Below, in pieces: positions 1 to 6,593 of a stretch of DNA of 10,767 nucleotides. The stretch spans positions 3,005 to 13,771 of the forward strand of contig JAOABO010000034.1 in the NCBI GenBank assembly GCA_026418315.1, read 5' to 3'. Source of the stretch: Bacteroidia bacterium (GTDB taxonomy: Bacteria > Bacteroidota > Bacteroidia > B-17B0 > Aurantibacillaceae). Position 1 is the first letter of the stretch, and each line of letters begins with the position of its first letter. Under the pieces are notes generated by a model that searched no databases, was not told the origin of the DNA, and saw only the letters and a list, made by a program, of their open reading frames with translations. Made by a program: the position numbers and the translations under genes.

Positions 1-33
1 GGCTACAACTACGAATGATACTGTTTTTTTCAT
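1..33 (-). CDS. N-terminal fragment of a probable exported protein, cut by the window edge
   Basis: Reading leftward from an ATG at 33-31 gives 11 codons, MKKTVSFVVVA, before the window ends. A Met-Lys-Lys start followed by a run of Val/Phe/Ala is the n-region and beginning of the h-region of a Sec signal peptide, so the product is probably exported or a lipoprotein; the mature part is out of view. The start is supported by a consensus Bacteroidota promoter 22 bases upstream and by an A-rich leader of roughly 15 bases lacking any Shine-Dalgarno sequence. The gene diverges from the ribosomal operon. Function cannot be assigned. The call rests on context more than length, because eleven codons alone would be weak. 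Confidence 0.6.
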   Translation of the reverse strand, partial: MKKTVSFVVVA

Positions 34-54
34 TTTTTTATTTTTTTAGTGCCG

Positions 55-87
55 CAAATGTATGAAAATTAACTTTAATTAAACAAA
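55..87 (-). promoter_or_regulatory. Bacteroidota-type promoter for the leftward gene
   Basis: On the minus strand a TTTG (87-84) is followed after 21 bases by TACATTTG (62-55). This matches the known Bacteroidota primary-sigma consensus of a -33 TTTG and a -7 TAnnTTTG separated by about 19-21 bases. The inferred transcription start is near 47-50, giving a leader of about 15 bases before the ATG at 33. Confidence 0.72.
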
Positions 88-521
88 TTTTTTTGCATAT
101 TATTTTTAATATATGAATCTCATGCGTCAAATTTTTCTGAATTTAAGTATAAAAATACTTTCTTAATACAAGGCACTTTCACTGCTACACTACACACAGT
201 GTCTTTTATACATAGATACTAACCACCCTTCAAAAATATTCTTGTTTAAAGATATTCAAAAATTAAAAAATAATTGCAGCAACCCATTACAAATAAAATC
301 CACCTAACAGAAAATTAAACCCCATCTCAAGAAACAGGAAAAATAAGTTTACGGAAACTATTTTTTACTATCAAATTATAATATACTATACAACAACCTA
401 ATGTCTAAAACCAATTTCCAGAAAGAAACTAACAAAACGAATAAAATAACATACACATTATATTTTTACAATACAATAAATTTTGCCTCCATAGACAAAA
501 AAGACCTCTAATTAAAAAAAA
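88..521. other. AT-rich intergenic region without a recognisable gene
   Basis: About 430 bases between the two divergent promoters. It is very rich in A and T and has frequent stops in all frames. I see no tRNA-like T-arm, no strong hairpin and no riboswitch-like element. The longest start-to-stop reading on the plus strand is a 36-codon, Lys/Asn/Thr-rich frame at 401-511, which I do not regard as a gene. A minus-strand TATTTTTG at 238-231 with a TTTG 18 bases upstream (260-257) could be a second, distal promoter for the leftward gene, but such matches are expected by chance in DNA of this composition. Confidence 0.6.
229..247. repeat. 19-base exact direct repeat, copy 1
   Basis: The 19 bases here are identical, in the same orientation, to 6684-6702 inside the 3' end of icmF. 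On the minus strand the repeat contains TATTTTTG, a match to the Bacteroidota -7 promoter consensus. It is AT-rich and the flanks differ, so coincidence is possible. Confidence 0.4.
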
Positions 522-553
522 TTTGACAAATTAAAATCTGTTCTGTAAATTTG
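522..553 (+). promoter_or_regulatory. Promoter of the rplM operon
   Basis: TTTG at 522-525, a 20-base spacer, then TAAATTTG at 546-553: a full match to the Bacteroidota TTTG-N(19-21)-TAnnTTTG promoter. Transcription should begin near 558-562, leaving a leader of only about 25 bases before the GTG at 585, too short for an L13-type leader structure. The -7 box lies inside an imperfect 14-base palindrome (543-556). No other good promoter is visible in the intergenic spaces down to pnp, so this probably drives the whole ribosomal block. Confidence 0.8.
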
Positions 554-584
554 CAGCCCTCAAAAAAAATTAAAACTTATTACC

Positions 585-1043
585 GTGAATACACTTAGTT
601 ACAAAACAAAGTATTTGAATAATGCAACTGCTCAAAAAGAATGGGTAGTAGTAGATGCCTCTAATCAAATTGTTGGGAGATTGGCATCAAAGGTCGCTTA
701 TTTATTAAGAGGTAAACATTTACCATCATTCACTCCGCATGTAGATATGGGATGCAATGTCATCATCATCAATGCAGACAAGGTTCGCTTTACCGGAAAA
801 AAATTCACTGAAAAACAATATATCCGATACACAGGGTACCCAGGTGGTCAAAGATTTTCAACTCCCGAATTCTGGATGAAAAAGAGACCAACAGAAATTC
901 TAAAATTGGCTATACATGGAATGTTGCCAAAAAACAGATTAGGAAGAAAGTTAAACACCAACGTGTTTATTTATAGCGGTCCTGAACACCCACATCAGGC
1001 ACAAAACCCCAAACTAATTGACATCAACACAATCAAAGCATAA
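585..1043 (+). CDS. rplM: 50S ribosomal protein L13
   Basis: Large-subunit protein L13, an early-assembly protein that binds 23S rRNA. The 152-residue product is close to the Bacteroidota length (about 147-152) and carries the family landmarks: VVDA near residue 22, GRLAS at 31-35, TGYPGGQR at 83-90, GMLPKNRLGR at 112-121 and the GPEHPHQAQ block at 132-140. Translation starts at GTG. I accept this because the product then begins MNTLSYKT, the usual N-terminus in this phylum, and because the promoter sits 32 bases upstream. There is no Shine-Dalgarno; the leader is A-rich. First gene of the operon, six bases before rpsI, an adjacency conserved very widely in bacteria. Confidence 0.98.
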   Translation: MNTLSYKTKYLNNATAQKEWVVVDASNQIVGRLASKVAYLLRGKHLPSFTPHVDMGCNVIIINADKVRFTGKKFTEKQYIRYTGYPGGQRFSTPEFWMKKRPTEILKLAIHGMLPKNRLGRKLNTNVFIYSGPEHPHQAQNPKLIDINTIKA

Positions 1044-1049
1044 TTAATT

Positions 1050-1442
1050 ATGGAAGTTATCAACACAACAGGAAAAAGAAAAACATCAGTTGCCCGAATA
1101 TACCTAAAGAAAGGCACTGGAAAAATTATTATCAATGATAACAGGGATTACAAAGAATACTTCCCTTCTTCTACTCTACAATACTACATTACTCAGCCAT
1201 TTAAGGTAAGTGAGTTCGATAATTCTAAGTATGATATTTACGCCAATATTCAGGGAGGTGGTGTTACAGGACAGGCACAAGCACTGCGCCTTGCCATTTC
1301 TAAAGCCATCACACAAATCAATCCTGAATTGAGGCCTGCTCTTAAAAAAGAAGGATTACTTACCCGCGACCCTCGCATGGTAGAGCGTAAAAAATACGGC
1401 CGCAAAAAAGCCCGCAAAAGATTTCAATTTACAAAACGCTAA
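1050..1442 (+). CDS. rpsI: 30S ribosomal protein S9
   Basis: Small-subunit protein S9, 130 residues, the same length as the E. coli protein. Visible landmarks are the TGKRKTSVAR N-terminal block (7-16), the glycine-rich GGGVTGQAQALRLAI segment (69-83), LLTRDPRMVERKK (103-115) and the basic tail KKARKRFQFTKR (119-130), whose final Lys-Arg reaches the P-site tRNA in known ribosome structures. The gene follows rplM by six bases and is surely co-transcribed. A 45-base AT-rich spacer without a convincing promoter or terminator separates it from rpsB. Confidence 0.98.
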   Translation: MEVINTTGKRKTSVARIYLKKGTGKIIINDNRDYKEYFPSSTLQYYITQPFKVSEFDNSKYDIYANIQGGGVTGQAQALRLAISKAITQINPELRPALKKEGLLTRDPRMVERKKYGRKKARKRFQFTKR

Positions 1443-1487
1443 TCAATTAATTATTTTATTTTTTAACTTTAAAACACCCAAAACAAT

Positions 1488-2312
1488 ATGTCTCAAATTA
1501 CTTTTGAACAATTACTGGAAGCAGGAGTGCACTTTGGGCACTTAAAAAGAAGATGGAACCCCGCCTTTGCTCCATACATATACGGAGAAAAAAACGGCGT
1601 TCATATTATTGACCTCAACAAAACAATTGCCAAACTTGAAGAAGCGTGTAACGTCCTTAAAAACATGGCCAAACAAAATAAAACCATACTGTTTGTTGCC
1701 ACAAAAAAACAAGCTAAAGAAATTATTGAAAACAAGGTAAAACCACTTGGCATGCCCTACACTGTAGAAAGATGGCCGGGCGGACTTCTTACTAATTTTG
1801 CTACTATTCGCAGATCAATTAAAAGAATGTACCAAATAGAAAAAATGGAAACCGATGGTACATTCGATAAAATATCTAAAAAAGAAAGATTGCTACTTAC
1901 CCGAGAAAAAAATAAATTACAAAAACTATTTGGCTCTATTGCCAATATGAACAGATTGCCTTCTGCACTGTTTATTATTGATATTGTCAAAGAACACATT
2001 GCTGTAAAAGAAGCCAAAAGATTAAACATCCCCACCTTTGCAATAGTAGATACCAATTCAAACCCTAATGACGTCAACTACCCCATACCAGCTAACGACG
2101 ACGCTGCCACTTCTATAGACATAATACTTACAGCAGTTTGCAACGCCATCGCTGAAGGACTCAATGAAAAAGAAAGCCCTAAAACAGACACTACAGAAAA
2201 ATATACCATTGAAGAAGATACTATAAAATCTAAATATGAATTAGTTGAAACCGACGAAGAAACTGAAACTCCAAAAAAATCCAGAATAAGAAAAAGAACC
2301 ATAAAAAAATAA
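1488..2312 (+). CDS. rpsB: 30S ribosomal protein S2
   Basis: Small-subunit protein S2, 274 residues. Conserved blocks are GVHFGH (13-18), RWNPAF (22-27), WPGGLLTNF (96-104), PSALFIIDI (158-166) and VDTNSNPNDVNYPIPANDDA (187-206). The central helical hairpin lies at roughly 110-155. The conserved core ends near residue 225. The last 50 residues are a low-complexity tail, first acidic (Glu/Asp/Thr) and then strongly basic (KKSRIRKRTIKK), making the protein longer than the 241-residue E. coli S2; C-terminal tails of variable length are common in this phylum. The stop lies four bases before the tsf start, the classical rpsB-tsf pair, so the two are probably translationally linked. Confidence 0.98.
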   Translation: MSQITFEQLLEAGVHFGHLKRRWNPAFAPYIYGEKNGVHIIDLNKTIAKLEEACNVLKNMAKQNKTILFVATKKQAKEIIENKVKPLGMPYTVERWPGGLLTNFATIRRSIKRMYQIEKMETDGTFDKISKKERLLLTREKNKLQKLFGSIANMNRLPSALFIIDIVKEHIAVKEAKRLNIPTFAIVDTNSNPNDVNYPIPANDDAATSIDIILTAVCNAIAEGLNEKESPKTDTTEKYTIEEDTIKSKYELVETDEETETPKKSRIRKRTIKK

Positions 2313-2316
2313 ACTT

Positions 2317-3135
2317 ATGGCTATTACAGTAGCAGAAATTAATAAACTTAGACAACAAACCGGTGCCGGCATGATGGATTGCAAAAAGGCGCTGGAAGAA
2401 AGTAATGGCGATTTTGAAAAAGCCATAGATTATCTCAGAAAAAAAGGTGCCAAAATTGCGGCCAACAGACAAGATAGAGAAGCAAAAGAGGGCTATGTGA
2501 TTACTAAAGTAAAAGGCAACAAAGCTATTCTTTTATCCATTAATTGCGAAACCGACTTTGTGGCAAAAAATCAAGATTTTCAATCTTTTGCAGAAGAAGT
2601 TGCCAATATAGCTATAGAAAAATTCCCGGCAGATACCGAATCACTTAAAAAGTTACCCTACAATTCAGACATTAATATTAGCGACAAACTAATGGAGCAA
2701 ATTGCAAAAATTGGCGAAAAAATAGAAATCGGTTATTACGCTTCATTAGAAGGTCCCTTCATCACTTCATACATACATCCCGGAAACAGATTAGCTGTGA
2801 TTGTTGCATTTAGCAAACCAATTAATGGCGAAGCAGCAAAAAACATTGCTATGCAAATAGCAGCAATGGCCCCTGTATCTATTGACAAATCTGATGTTCC
2901 TGCAGATGTTTTAGAAAGAGAATTAGAAATAGCCCGTGAACAAGTAAGACAAGAAGGCAAACCAGCAGATATGATTGAAAAAATTGCACAAGGCAAATTG
3001 AATAAATTCTTCAAAGAATCTACCCTACTTAATCAAGAATATATTAAAGACAATAAAATAACCGTAGCACAATATTTACAATCGGTAGATAAAGAAGCTC
3101 AAATTATTGCATTTAAAAGATATTCACTATCCTAA
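2317..3135 (+). CDS. tsf: Translation elongation factor Ts
   Basis: EF-Ts, the nucleotide-exchange factor that releases GDP from EF-Tu in the cytoplasm. At 272 residues it is a normal family length. The N-terminal UBA-like domain (about 1-45) contains LRQQTGAGMMDCKKAL (12-26). The EF-Tu-contacting TDFV motif is at 79-82 within CETDFVAKN, and the dimerisation/core subdomains follow. The C-terminal segment TVAQYL near 247-252 is also typical. It directly follows rpsB and precedes rpsO by 11 bases. The start is an ATG preceded by the A-rich context AATAAACTT, nearly the same as that before rpsO. Confidence 0.98.
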   Translation: MAITVAEINKLRQQTGAGMMDCKKALEESNGDFEKAIDYLRKKGAKIAANRQDREAKEGYVITKVKGNKAILLSINCETDFVAKNQDFQSFAEEVANIAIEKFPADTESLKKLPYNSDINISDKLMEQIAKIGEKIEIGYYASLEGPFITSYIHPGNRLAVIVAFSKPINGEAAKNIAMQIAAMAPVSIDKSDVPADVLERELEIAREQVRQEGKPADMIEKIAQGKLNKFFKESTLLNQEYIKDNKITVAQYLQSVDKEAQIIAFKRYSLS

Positions 3136-3146
3136 AAATAAAACTT

Positions 3147-3416
3147 ATGTCATTGACCAAAGAAAAAAAACAAGAAATTATAAAAAAAATTACAGGTAAC
3201 GAAAAAAACACTGGCGATACATCAGCTCAAATAGCTTTACTAACCGAGAAAATCAACCATCTTACAGAACATCTTAAAAACAACAAAAAAGATTTTGTTA
3301 CACAAAGATCGCTAATTAAAACTGTAAACCAGAGAAGAAAACTACTCAACTACCTCAAAAAACACAATTTGGAAAAATACAGATCACTCATCAAAGAATT
3401 AGAAATTAGAAAATAA
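3147..3416 (+). CDS. rpsO: 30S ribosomal protein S15
   Basis: Small-subunit protein S15, 89 residues, the standard length. It binds the three-way junction of helices 20-22 in 16S rRNA. Residues aligned to the known RNA contacts are present: Thr22, Gly23, Gln28, His42 and Asp49, with Thr52 in place of the more usual Ser. The QRRKLLNYLKK helix is at 62-72 and IRK ends the chain. The gene lies 11 bases after tsf with an ATG preceded by AATAAAACTT. It is followed by two hairpins (3425-3444 and 3459-3499) before pnp, so it may be the last gene of the full-level transcript, with pnp expressed by read-through. Confidence 0.97.
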   Translation: MSLTKEKKQEIIKKITGNEKNTGDTSAQIALLTEKINHLTEHLKNNKKDFVTQRSLIKTVNQRRKLLNYLKKHNLEKYRSLIKELEIRK

Positions 3417-3424
3417 CAAACAAC

Positions 3425-3444
3425 GGTAGTTGAAAAAAACTACC
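3425..3444 (+). promoter_or_regulatory. Hairpin immediately after rpsO
   Basis: GGTAGTT (3425-3431) pairs with AACTACC (3438-3444) around a six-base GAAAAA loop, starting eight bases after the rpsO stop. No T-tract follows, so it is not itself an intrinsic terminator. It may stabilise the rpsO mRNA end or act with the next hairpin in pnp control. Confidence 0.55.
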
Positions 3445-3458
3445 AAATAAGCAAAGGG

Positions 3459-3504
3459 GGGCATCACATTTTAATTCTAATGAATTAAAATGTATGCCCT
3501 TTTT
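3459..3504 (+). terminator. Intrinsic terminator or attenuator between rpsO and pnp
   Basis: GGGCAT (3459-3464) pairs with ATGCCC (3494-3499). After a one-base bulge (C3465), ACATTTTAATT (3466-3476) pairs with AATTAAAATGT (3483-3493) around a six-base loop. That is 17 pairs, followed by five T residues (3500-3504). The lower stem is GC-rich but the T-tract is short, so partial read-through into pnp is plausible. No clear promoter lies between this hairpin and the pnp start. Confidence 0.7.
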
Positions 3505-3529
3505 AATTAACATCAAAAAATATAAAACT

Positions 3530-5647
3530 ATGCTCAACCCTATCACACATACATTTGATATAGGAGATGGAAGAACCATTACTTTAGAAACAGGAAAATT
3601 AGCCCGACAAGCAGACGGCGCTGTAGTTCTTAAATTCAACAACACCATGCTGCTTGCAACAGCAGTAAGCGCAAAAGAAGCAAAAGAAGGTGTGGACTTT
3701 ATGCCCCTCACAGTAGATTATCAGGAAAAATTTTCAGCATCAGGAAGAATACCCGGTTCTTTCTTTAAAAGAGAAGGTAAGTTATCCGATTATGAAATAT
3801 TGGTCAGCCGTCTTGTAGATAGAGCACTTCGTCCATTATTTCCCGAAGATTATCACGCCGATACACAAATTCTCATTTATCTTATTTCCAGCGATAAAAA
3901 AGACATGCCAGATGCTCTTGCAGGATTAGCCGCATCTGCTGCTATTGCTGTATCAGATATTCCCGTTACTAAAATTATGTCGGAAGTAAGAGTTGGAAAA
4001 GTAGATGGGAAACTCATTATCAATCCTGCAATAGATATAATGGAAAAATCTTCTATTGATATGATTGTAGCTGCTACCGAAACCGATATTGTAATGGTAG
4101 AAGGAGAAATGAATGAAATTTCAGAAGATGATATGCTGGAAGCCATTCAATTTGCACATCAAGCCATCAAAAACCAAATACAGAATATTAAAGAATTTGC
4201 TAAAAAAGCCAACGCTCCCTCAAAACGAGAGTATGCTCACGAAGTTCATGATGAAGAACTGAAAAAGAAAATGTATAACGACCTTTTTGATATTGTATAT
4301 GAAACGGCTAAAAGCAAAAACCCCAATAAACAAGAAAGAAAAAAAGCATTTGCTAATATACTGGAAGAGTATAAAAAACAATTTTCAGAAGAAGAATTAA
4401 AAGAAAAATCTGCTCTCATTAATAAATACTATGGTCTTATTGAATACGACGCTGTAAGAAAAATGATTTTACAAGACAGATTTAGATTAGACGGAAGAGG
4501 ACTATCAGAAATTCGTCCCATTTATTGCGAAGTCAATTATTTACCAATGGCACATGGCAGTGCAATTTTTACAAGAGGAGAAACCCAATCACTTACCACT
4601 GTAACGCTTGGTACACCCGATGACATTCTCATTCTTGACAAAGCAATGAAAATAGAAGAAGAAAAATTTATTTTACATTACAACTTTCCACCCTTTTCTA
4701 CAGGAGAAGTTAAACCAATGAGAGGACCAGGCAGAAGAGAAATTGGGCACGGAAACCTTGCACACCGTGCATTAAAAAGAATGGTACCTCAGGATACAGG
4801 ATATACTATTCGGATTGTATCCGATATTCTTGAAAGCAATGGTTCATCCAGTATGGCTACCGTATGTGCAGGTACATTGGCTTTAATGGATGCCGGAATT
4901 AAAATAAAAAAACCTGTAGCCGGCATTGCTATGGGCCTCATTACAGACGATAAAGGAAACTATGCTGTTTTATCTGATATATTAGGCGATGAAGACCACC
5001 TTGGCGATATGGACTTCAAAGTATGTGGTACCAAAGACGGCATTACCGCCGTACAAATGGACCTTAAAGTAAACGGTCTTTCTTATGATATTATGAAACA
5101 AGCCCTCTATCAGGCAAAAGAAGGCCGCCTGCACATCATGAACGAAATGCTGAAAGCTATAGCAGAACCAAGAAATGAATACAAACCACACGCTCCAAGA
5201 TTTGTATCTATGGATATACCAGTAGAATACTTTGGTGCCATCATAGGAACAGGAGGAAAAGTGATTCAAGAAATTCAAAGAGAAACACAAACTACCATTC
5301 AATTAGAAGAAACCGGAGGCATCATAGGAAGAGCCAACATTTTTGGTGCTAATGAAAAATCTGTTCAAGAAGCAGTTAATAAAATCAAACTTATTATTGC
5401 CATTCCCGAAGTAGGTGAAGTGTATACTGCTCGCGTAAAAAGCATTGTGCCATACGGTGCTTTTGTAGAATTCTTACCAGGTAAAGATGCTTTACTACAT
5501 ATTTCTGAATATGATTGGATAAGAAGAGAAAGTTTATCAGATGTATTAAAAGAAGGTGACACCTTACAAGTGAAATTTCTTGGCATCGATCCCAAAACAG
5601 GAAAATACAAAGTATCTCGTAAAGTCCTGATTGCAAAACCAAATTAA
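3530..5647 (+). CDS. pnp: Polynucleotide phosphorylase (polyribonucleotide nucleotidyltransferase)
   Basis: PNPase, the phosphate-dependent 3'-5' exoribonuclease of mRNA turnover, a cytoplasmic ring-shaped trimer. With the ATG at 3530 the protein is 705 residues and begins MLNPITHTFDIGDGRTITLETG, as relatives do. Domain order: first RNase PH domain (about 12-145, with FFKREG at 78-83), helical domain (about 240-320), second RNase PH domain (about 325-545), KH domain (about 560-620, GTGG loop at 573-576) and S1 domain (about 627-697). Active-site features are GPGRREIGHG (399-408), the phosphate-binding serine run SNGSSSMA (436-443) and the acidic LGDEDHLGDMD block (485-495). An in-frame ATG at 3494 would add 12 residues but lies in the terminator stem, so I reject it. 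A terminator follows 18 bases after the stop. Confidence 0.97.
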   Translation: MLNPITHTFDIGDGRTITLETGKLARQADGAVVLKFNNTMLLATAVSAKEAKEGVDFMPLTVDYQEKFSASGRIPGSFFKREGKLSDYEILVSRLVDRALRPLFPEDYHADTQILIYLISSDKKDMPDALAGLAASAAIAVSDIPVTKIMSEVRVGKVDGKLIINPAIDIMEKSSIDMIVAATETDIVMVEGEMNEISEDDMLEAIQFAHQAIKNQIQNIKEFAKKANAPSKREYAHEVHDEELKKKMYNDLFDIVYETAKSKNPNKQERKKAFANILEEYKKQFSEEELKEKSALINKYYGLIEYDAVRKMILQDRFRLDGRGLSEIRPIYCEVNYLPMAHGSAIFTRGETQSLTTVTLGTPDDILILDKAMKIEEEKFILHYNFPPFSTGEVKPMRGPGRREIGHGNLAHRALKRMVPQDTGYTIRIVSDILESNGSSSMATVCAGTLALMDAGIKIKKPVAGIAMGLITDDKGNYAVLSDILGDEDHLGDMDFKVCGTKDGITAVQMDLKVNGLSYDIMKQALYQAKEGRLHIMNEMLKAIAEPRNEYKPHAPRFVSMDIPVEYFGAIIGTGGKVIQEIQRETQTTIQLEETGGIIGRANIFGANEKSVQEAVNKIKLIIAIPEVGEVYTARVKSIVPYGAFVEFLPGKDALLHISEYDWIRRESLSDVLKEGDTLQVKFLGIDPKTGKYKVSRKVLIAKPN

Positions 5648-5665
5648 TTCTTGCAAAAAATAAAG

Positions 5666-5718
5666 CACGAGTACTATCACTTTAAAACAATGACAAGTTT
5701 TAAAGTACTCGTGTTTTT
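5666..5718. terminator. Probable bidirectional terminator between pnp and the convergent hydrolase gene
   Basis: CACGAGTAC (5666-5674) and TTTAAAAC (5681-5688) pair with GTTTTAAA (5697-5704) and GTACTCGTG (5705-5713). This gives 17 pairs with a six-base bulge (5675-5680) and an eight-base loop. On the plus strand TTTTT follows (5714-5718). On the minus strand the stem is followed by CTTTATTTTTT. It lies 18 bases after the pnp stop and about 75 bases after the stop of the convergent hydrolase, so it can serve both transcripts. Confidence 0.82.
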
Positions 5719-5788
5719 ATGTTTTCTATGTTTAATTGCATTTAAGAATCAGAAAGCATGAGATAAAAGTTTACTTGTTTTCACACTC

Positions 5789-6583
5789 CTACAAAAACTT
5801 CAATATTTCTACACACACATCTTTTATTTTCTCCATATTCAAAGTATGGCCAGCATTAGGAATAATTTTGAAAATAGCATTTGGTATAGCATTTGCTACT
5901 TCTACTCCCATTGAAAGTGTAATTAAGGTATCTTTTTCTCCGTGTATTACTAATGTAGGAGTTTTAATTTTCTTTAATTCATTTCTGTAATCCAATCTGT
6001 TTTTTGTAGCTGTCATTAACTTAAACATTGCCTCTTTACTCTGGTTGCTTTCTTGTCTTAATTGTCGTAATGTTTCTACCGGTATCAATGGGTTTTTGAA
6101 ATATTCTTCACTCAACACGTTAGGCAACATAATATCAAACATGAGCGGATAACCTCCTAATTCCAAAGCATTCCACCATGCGTGTTCAATCACTTCAAAA
6201 TACGGTGTTTTATGAGCAAAGGTAGATAACAATATTAGTTTAGACACATAGTTTGGATAATTCACCGCCAGATGTTGTGCGACCAAACTTCCGTACGAAA
6301 TTCCAATAACAATAGCACTTGAAGTATGAGTAGCATTCAAAACCTGCACCACATCTTCTGCATGCTGATCAAATGTTCTCCATTCTCCGGTTTTATCGCT
6401 TTGTCCTTGAAAAATAAAATCCATCAAAATAATTCTGTATTTTTCCTCAAAACATGGTAACATAAAGTACCAGGATACAGTAGCTTGCGATAATCCATTC
6501 AAAAAAATAATGGTTTCAAGTGCATCTTGTTTTCCTTTTAATTCGTAATAGATATTCAGCCCATCTTTGGTTTTGGCAAACAT
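5789..6583 (-). CDS. Alpha/beta-hydrolase fold protein
   Basis: A 264-residue single-domain alpha/beta hydrolase without signal peptide or membrane segment. The nucleophile elbow GISYGS (94-99) places the catalytic Ser at 96; GEKDTL (215-220) supplies Asp218 and NAGHTL (243-248) supplies His246. FLNGLSQ (27-33) is the likely oxyanion loop, with Asn in place of the common His before Gly. Residues about 120-200 form the cap. The substrate (ester, lactone, thioester or other) cannot be told. I prefer the ATG at 6583, ten bases after the icmF stop, giving MFAKTKDGLNIYYE; a GTG at 6619 would add 12 residues and overlap icmF by 26 bases. It is probably co-transcribed with icmF, so a role near acyl-CoA metabolism is possible but unproved. 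Confidence 0.9.
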   Translation of the reverse strand: MFAKTKDGLNIYYELKGKQDALETIIFLNGLSQATVSWYFMLPCFEEKYRIILMDFIFQGQSDKTGEWRTFDQHAEDVVQVLNATHTSSAIVIGISYGSLVAQHLAVNYPNYVSKLILLSTFAHKTPYFEVIEHAWWNALELGGYPLMFDIMLPNVLSEEYFKNPLIPVETLRQLRQESNQSKEAMFKLMTATKNRLDYRNELKKIKTPTLVIHGEKDTLITLSMGVEVANAIPNAIFKIIPNAGHTLNMEKIKDVCVEILKFL

Positions 6584-6593
6584 AGGATTGGTT

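Noticed and set aside
37..42. Loss of the Gly in the DxHxxG cobalamin motif of IcmF (residues 37-42 of that protein read DGHDAA)
   Set aside because: As I recall, DGHDA(A/S)INI is normal for the IcmF family, so it is not a defect. The coordinates given are residue numbers, not bases.
401..511. A 36-codon plus-strand frame in the intergenic region (MSKTNFQKETNKT...)
   Set aside because: Low-complexity composition expected from A-rich DNA, no promoter at a suitable distance, and it ends just before the ribosomal promoter. No support beyond an open frame.
3494..3529. Upstream ATG for pnp adding 12 residues
   Set aside because: It lies within the right arm of the terminator hairpin, and the extra MPFLINIKKYKT does not resemble PNPase N-termini, whereas the ATG at 3530 gives the usual MLNPI start.
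5736..5990. Plus-strand 84-codon frame
   Set aside because: Mostly antisense to the alpha/beta-hydrolase, whose catalytic triad is intact; no independent start signal.
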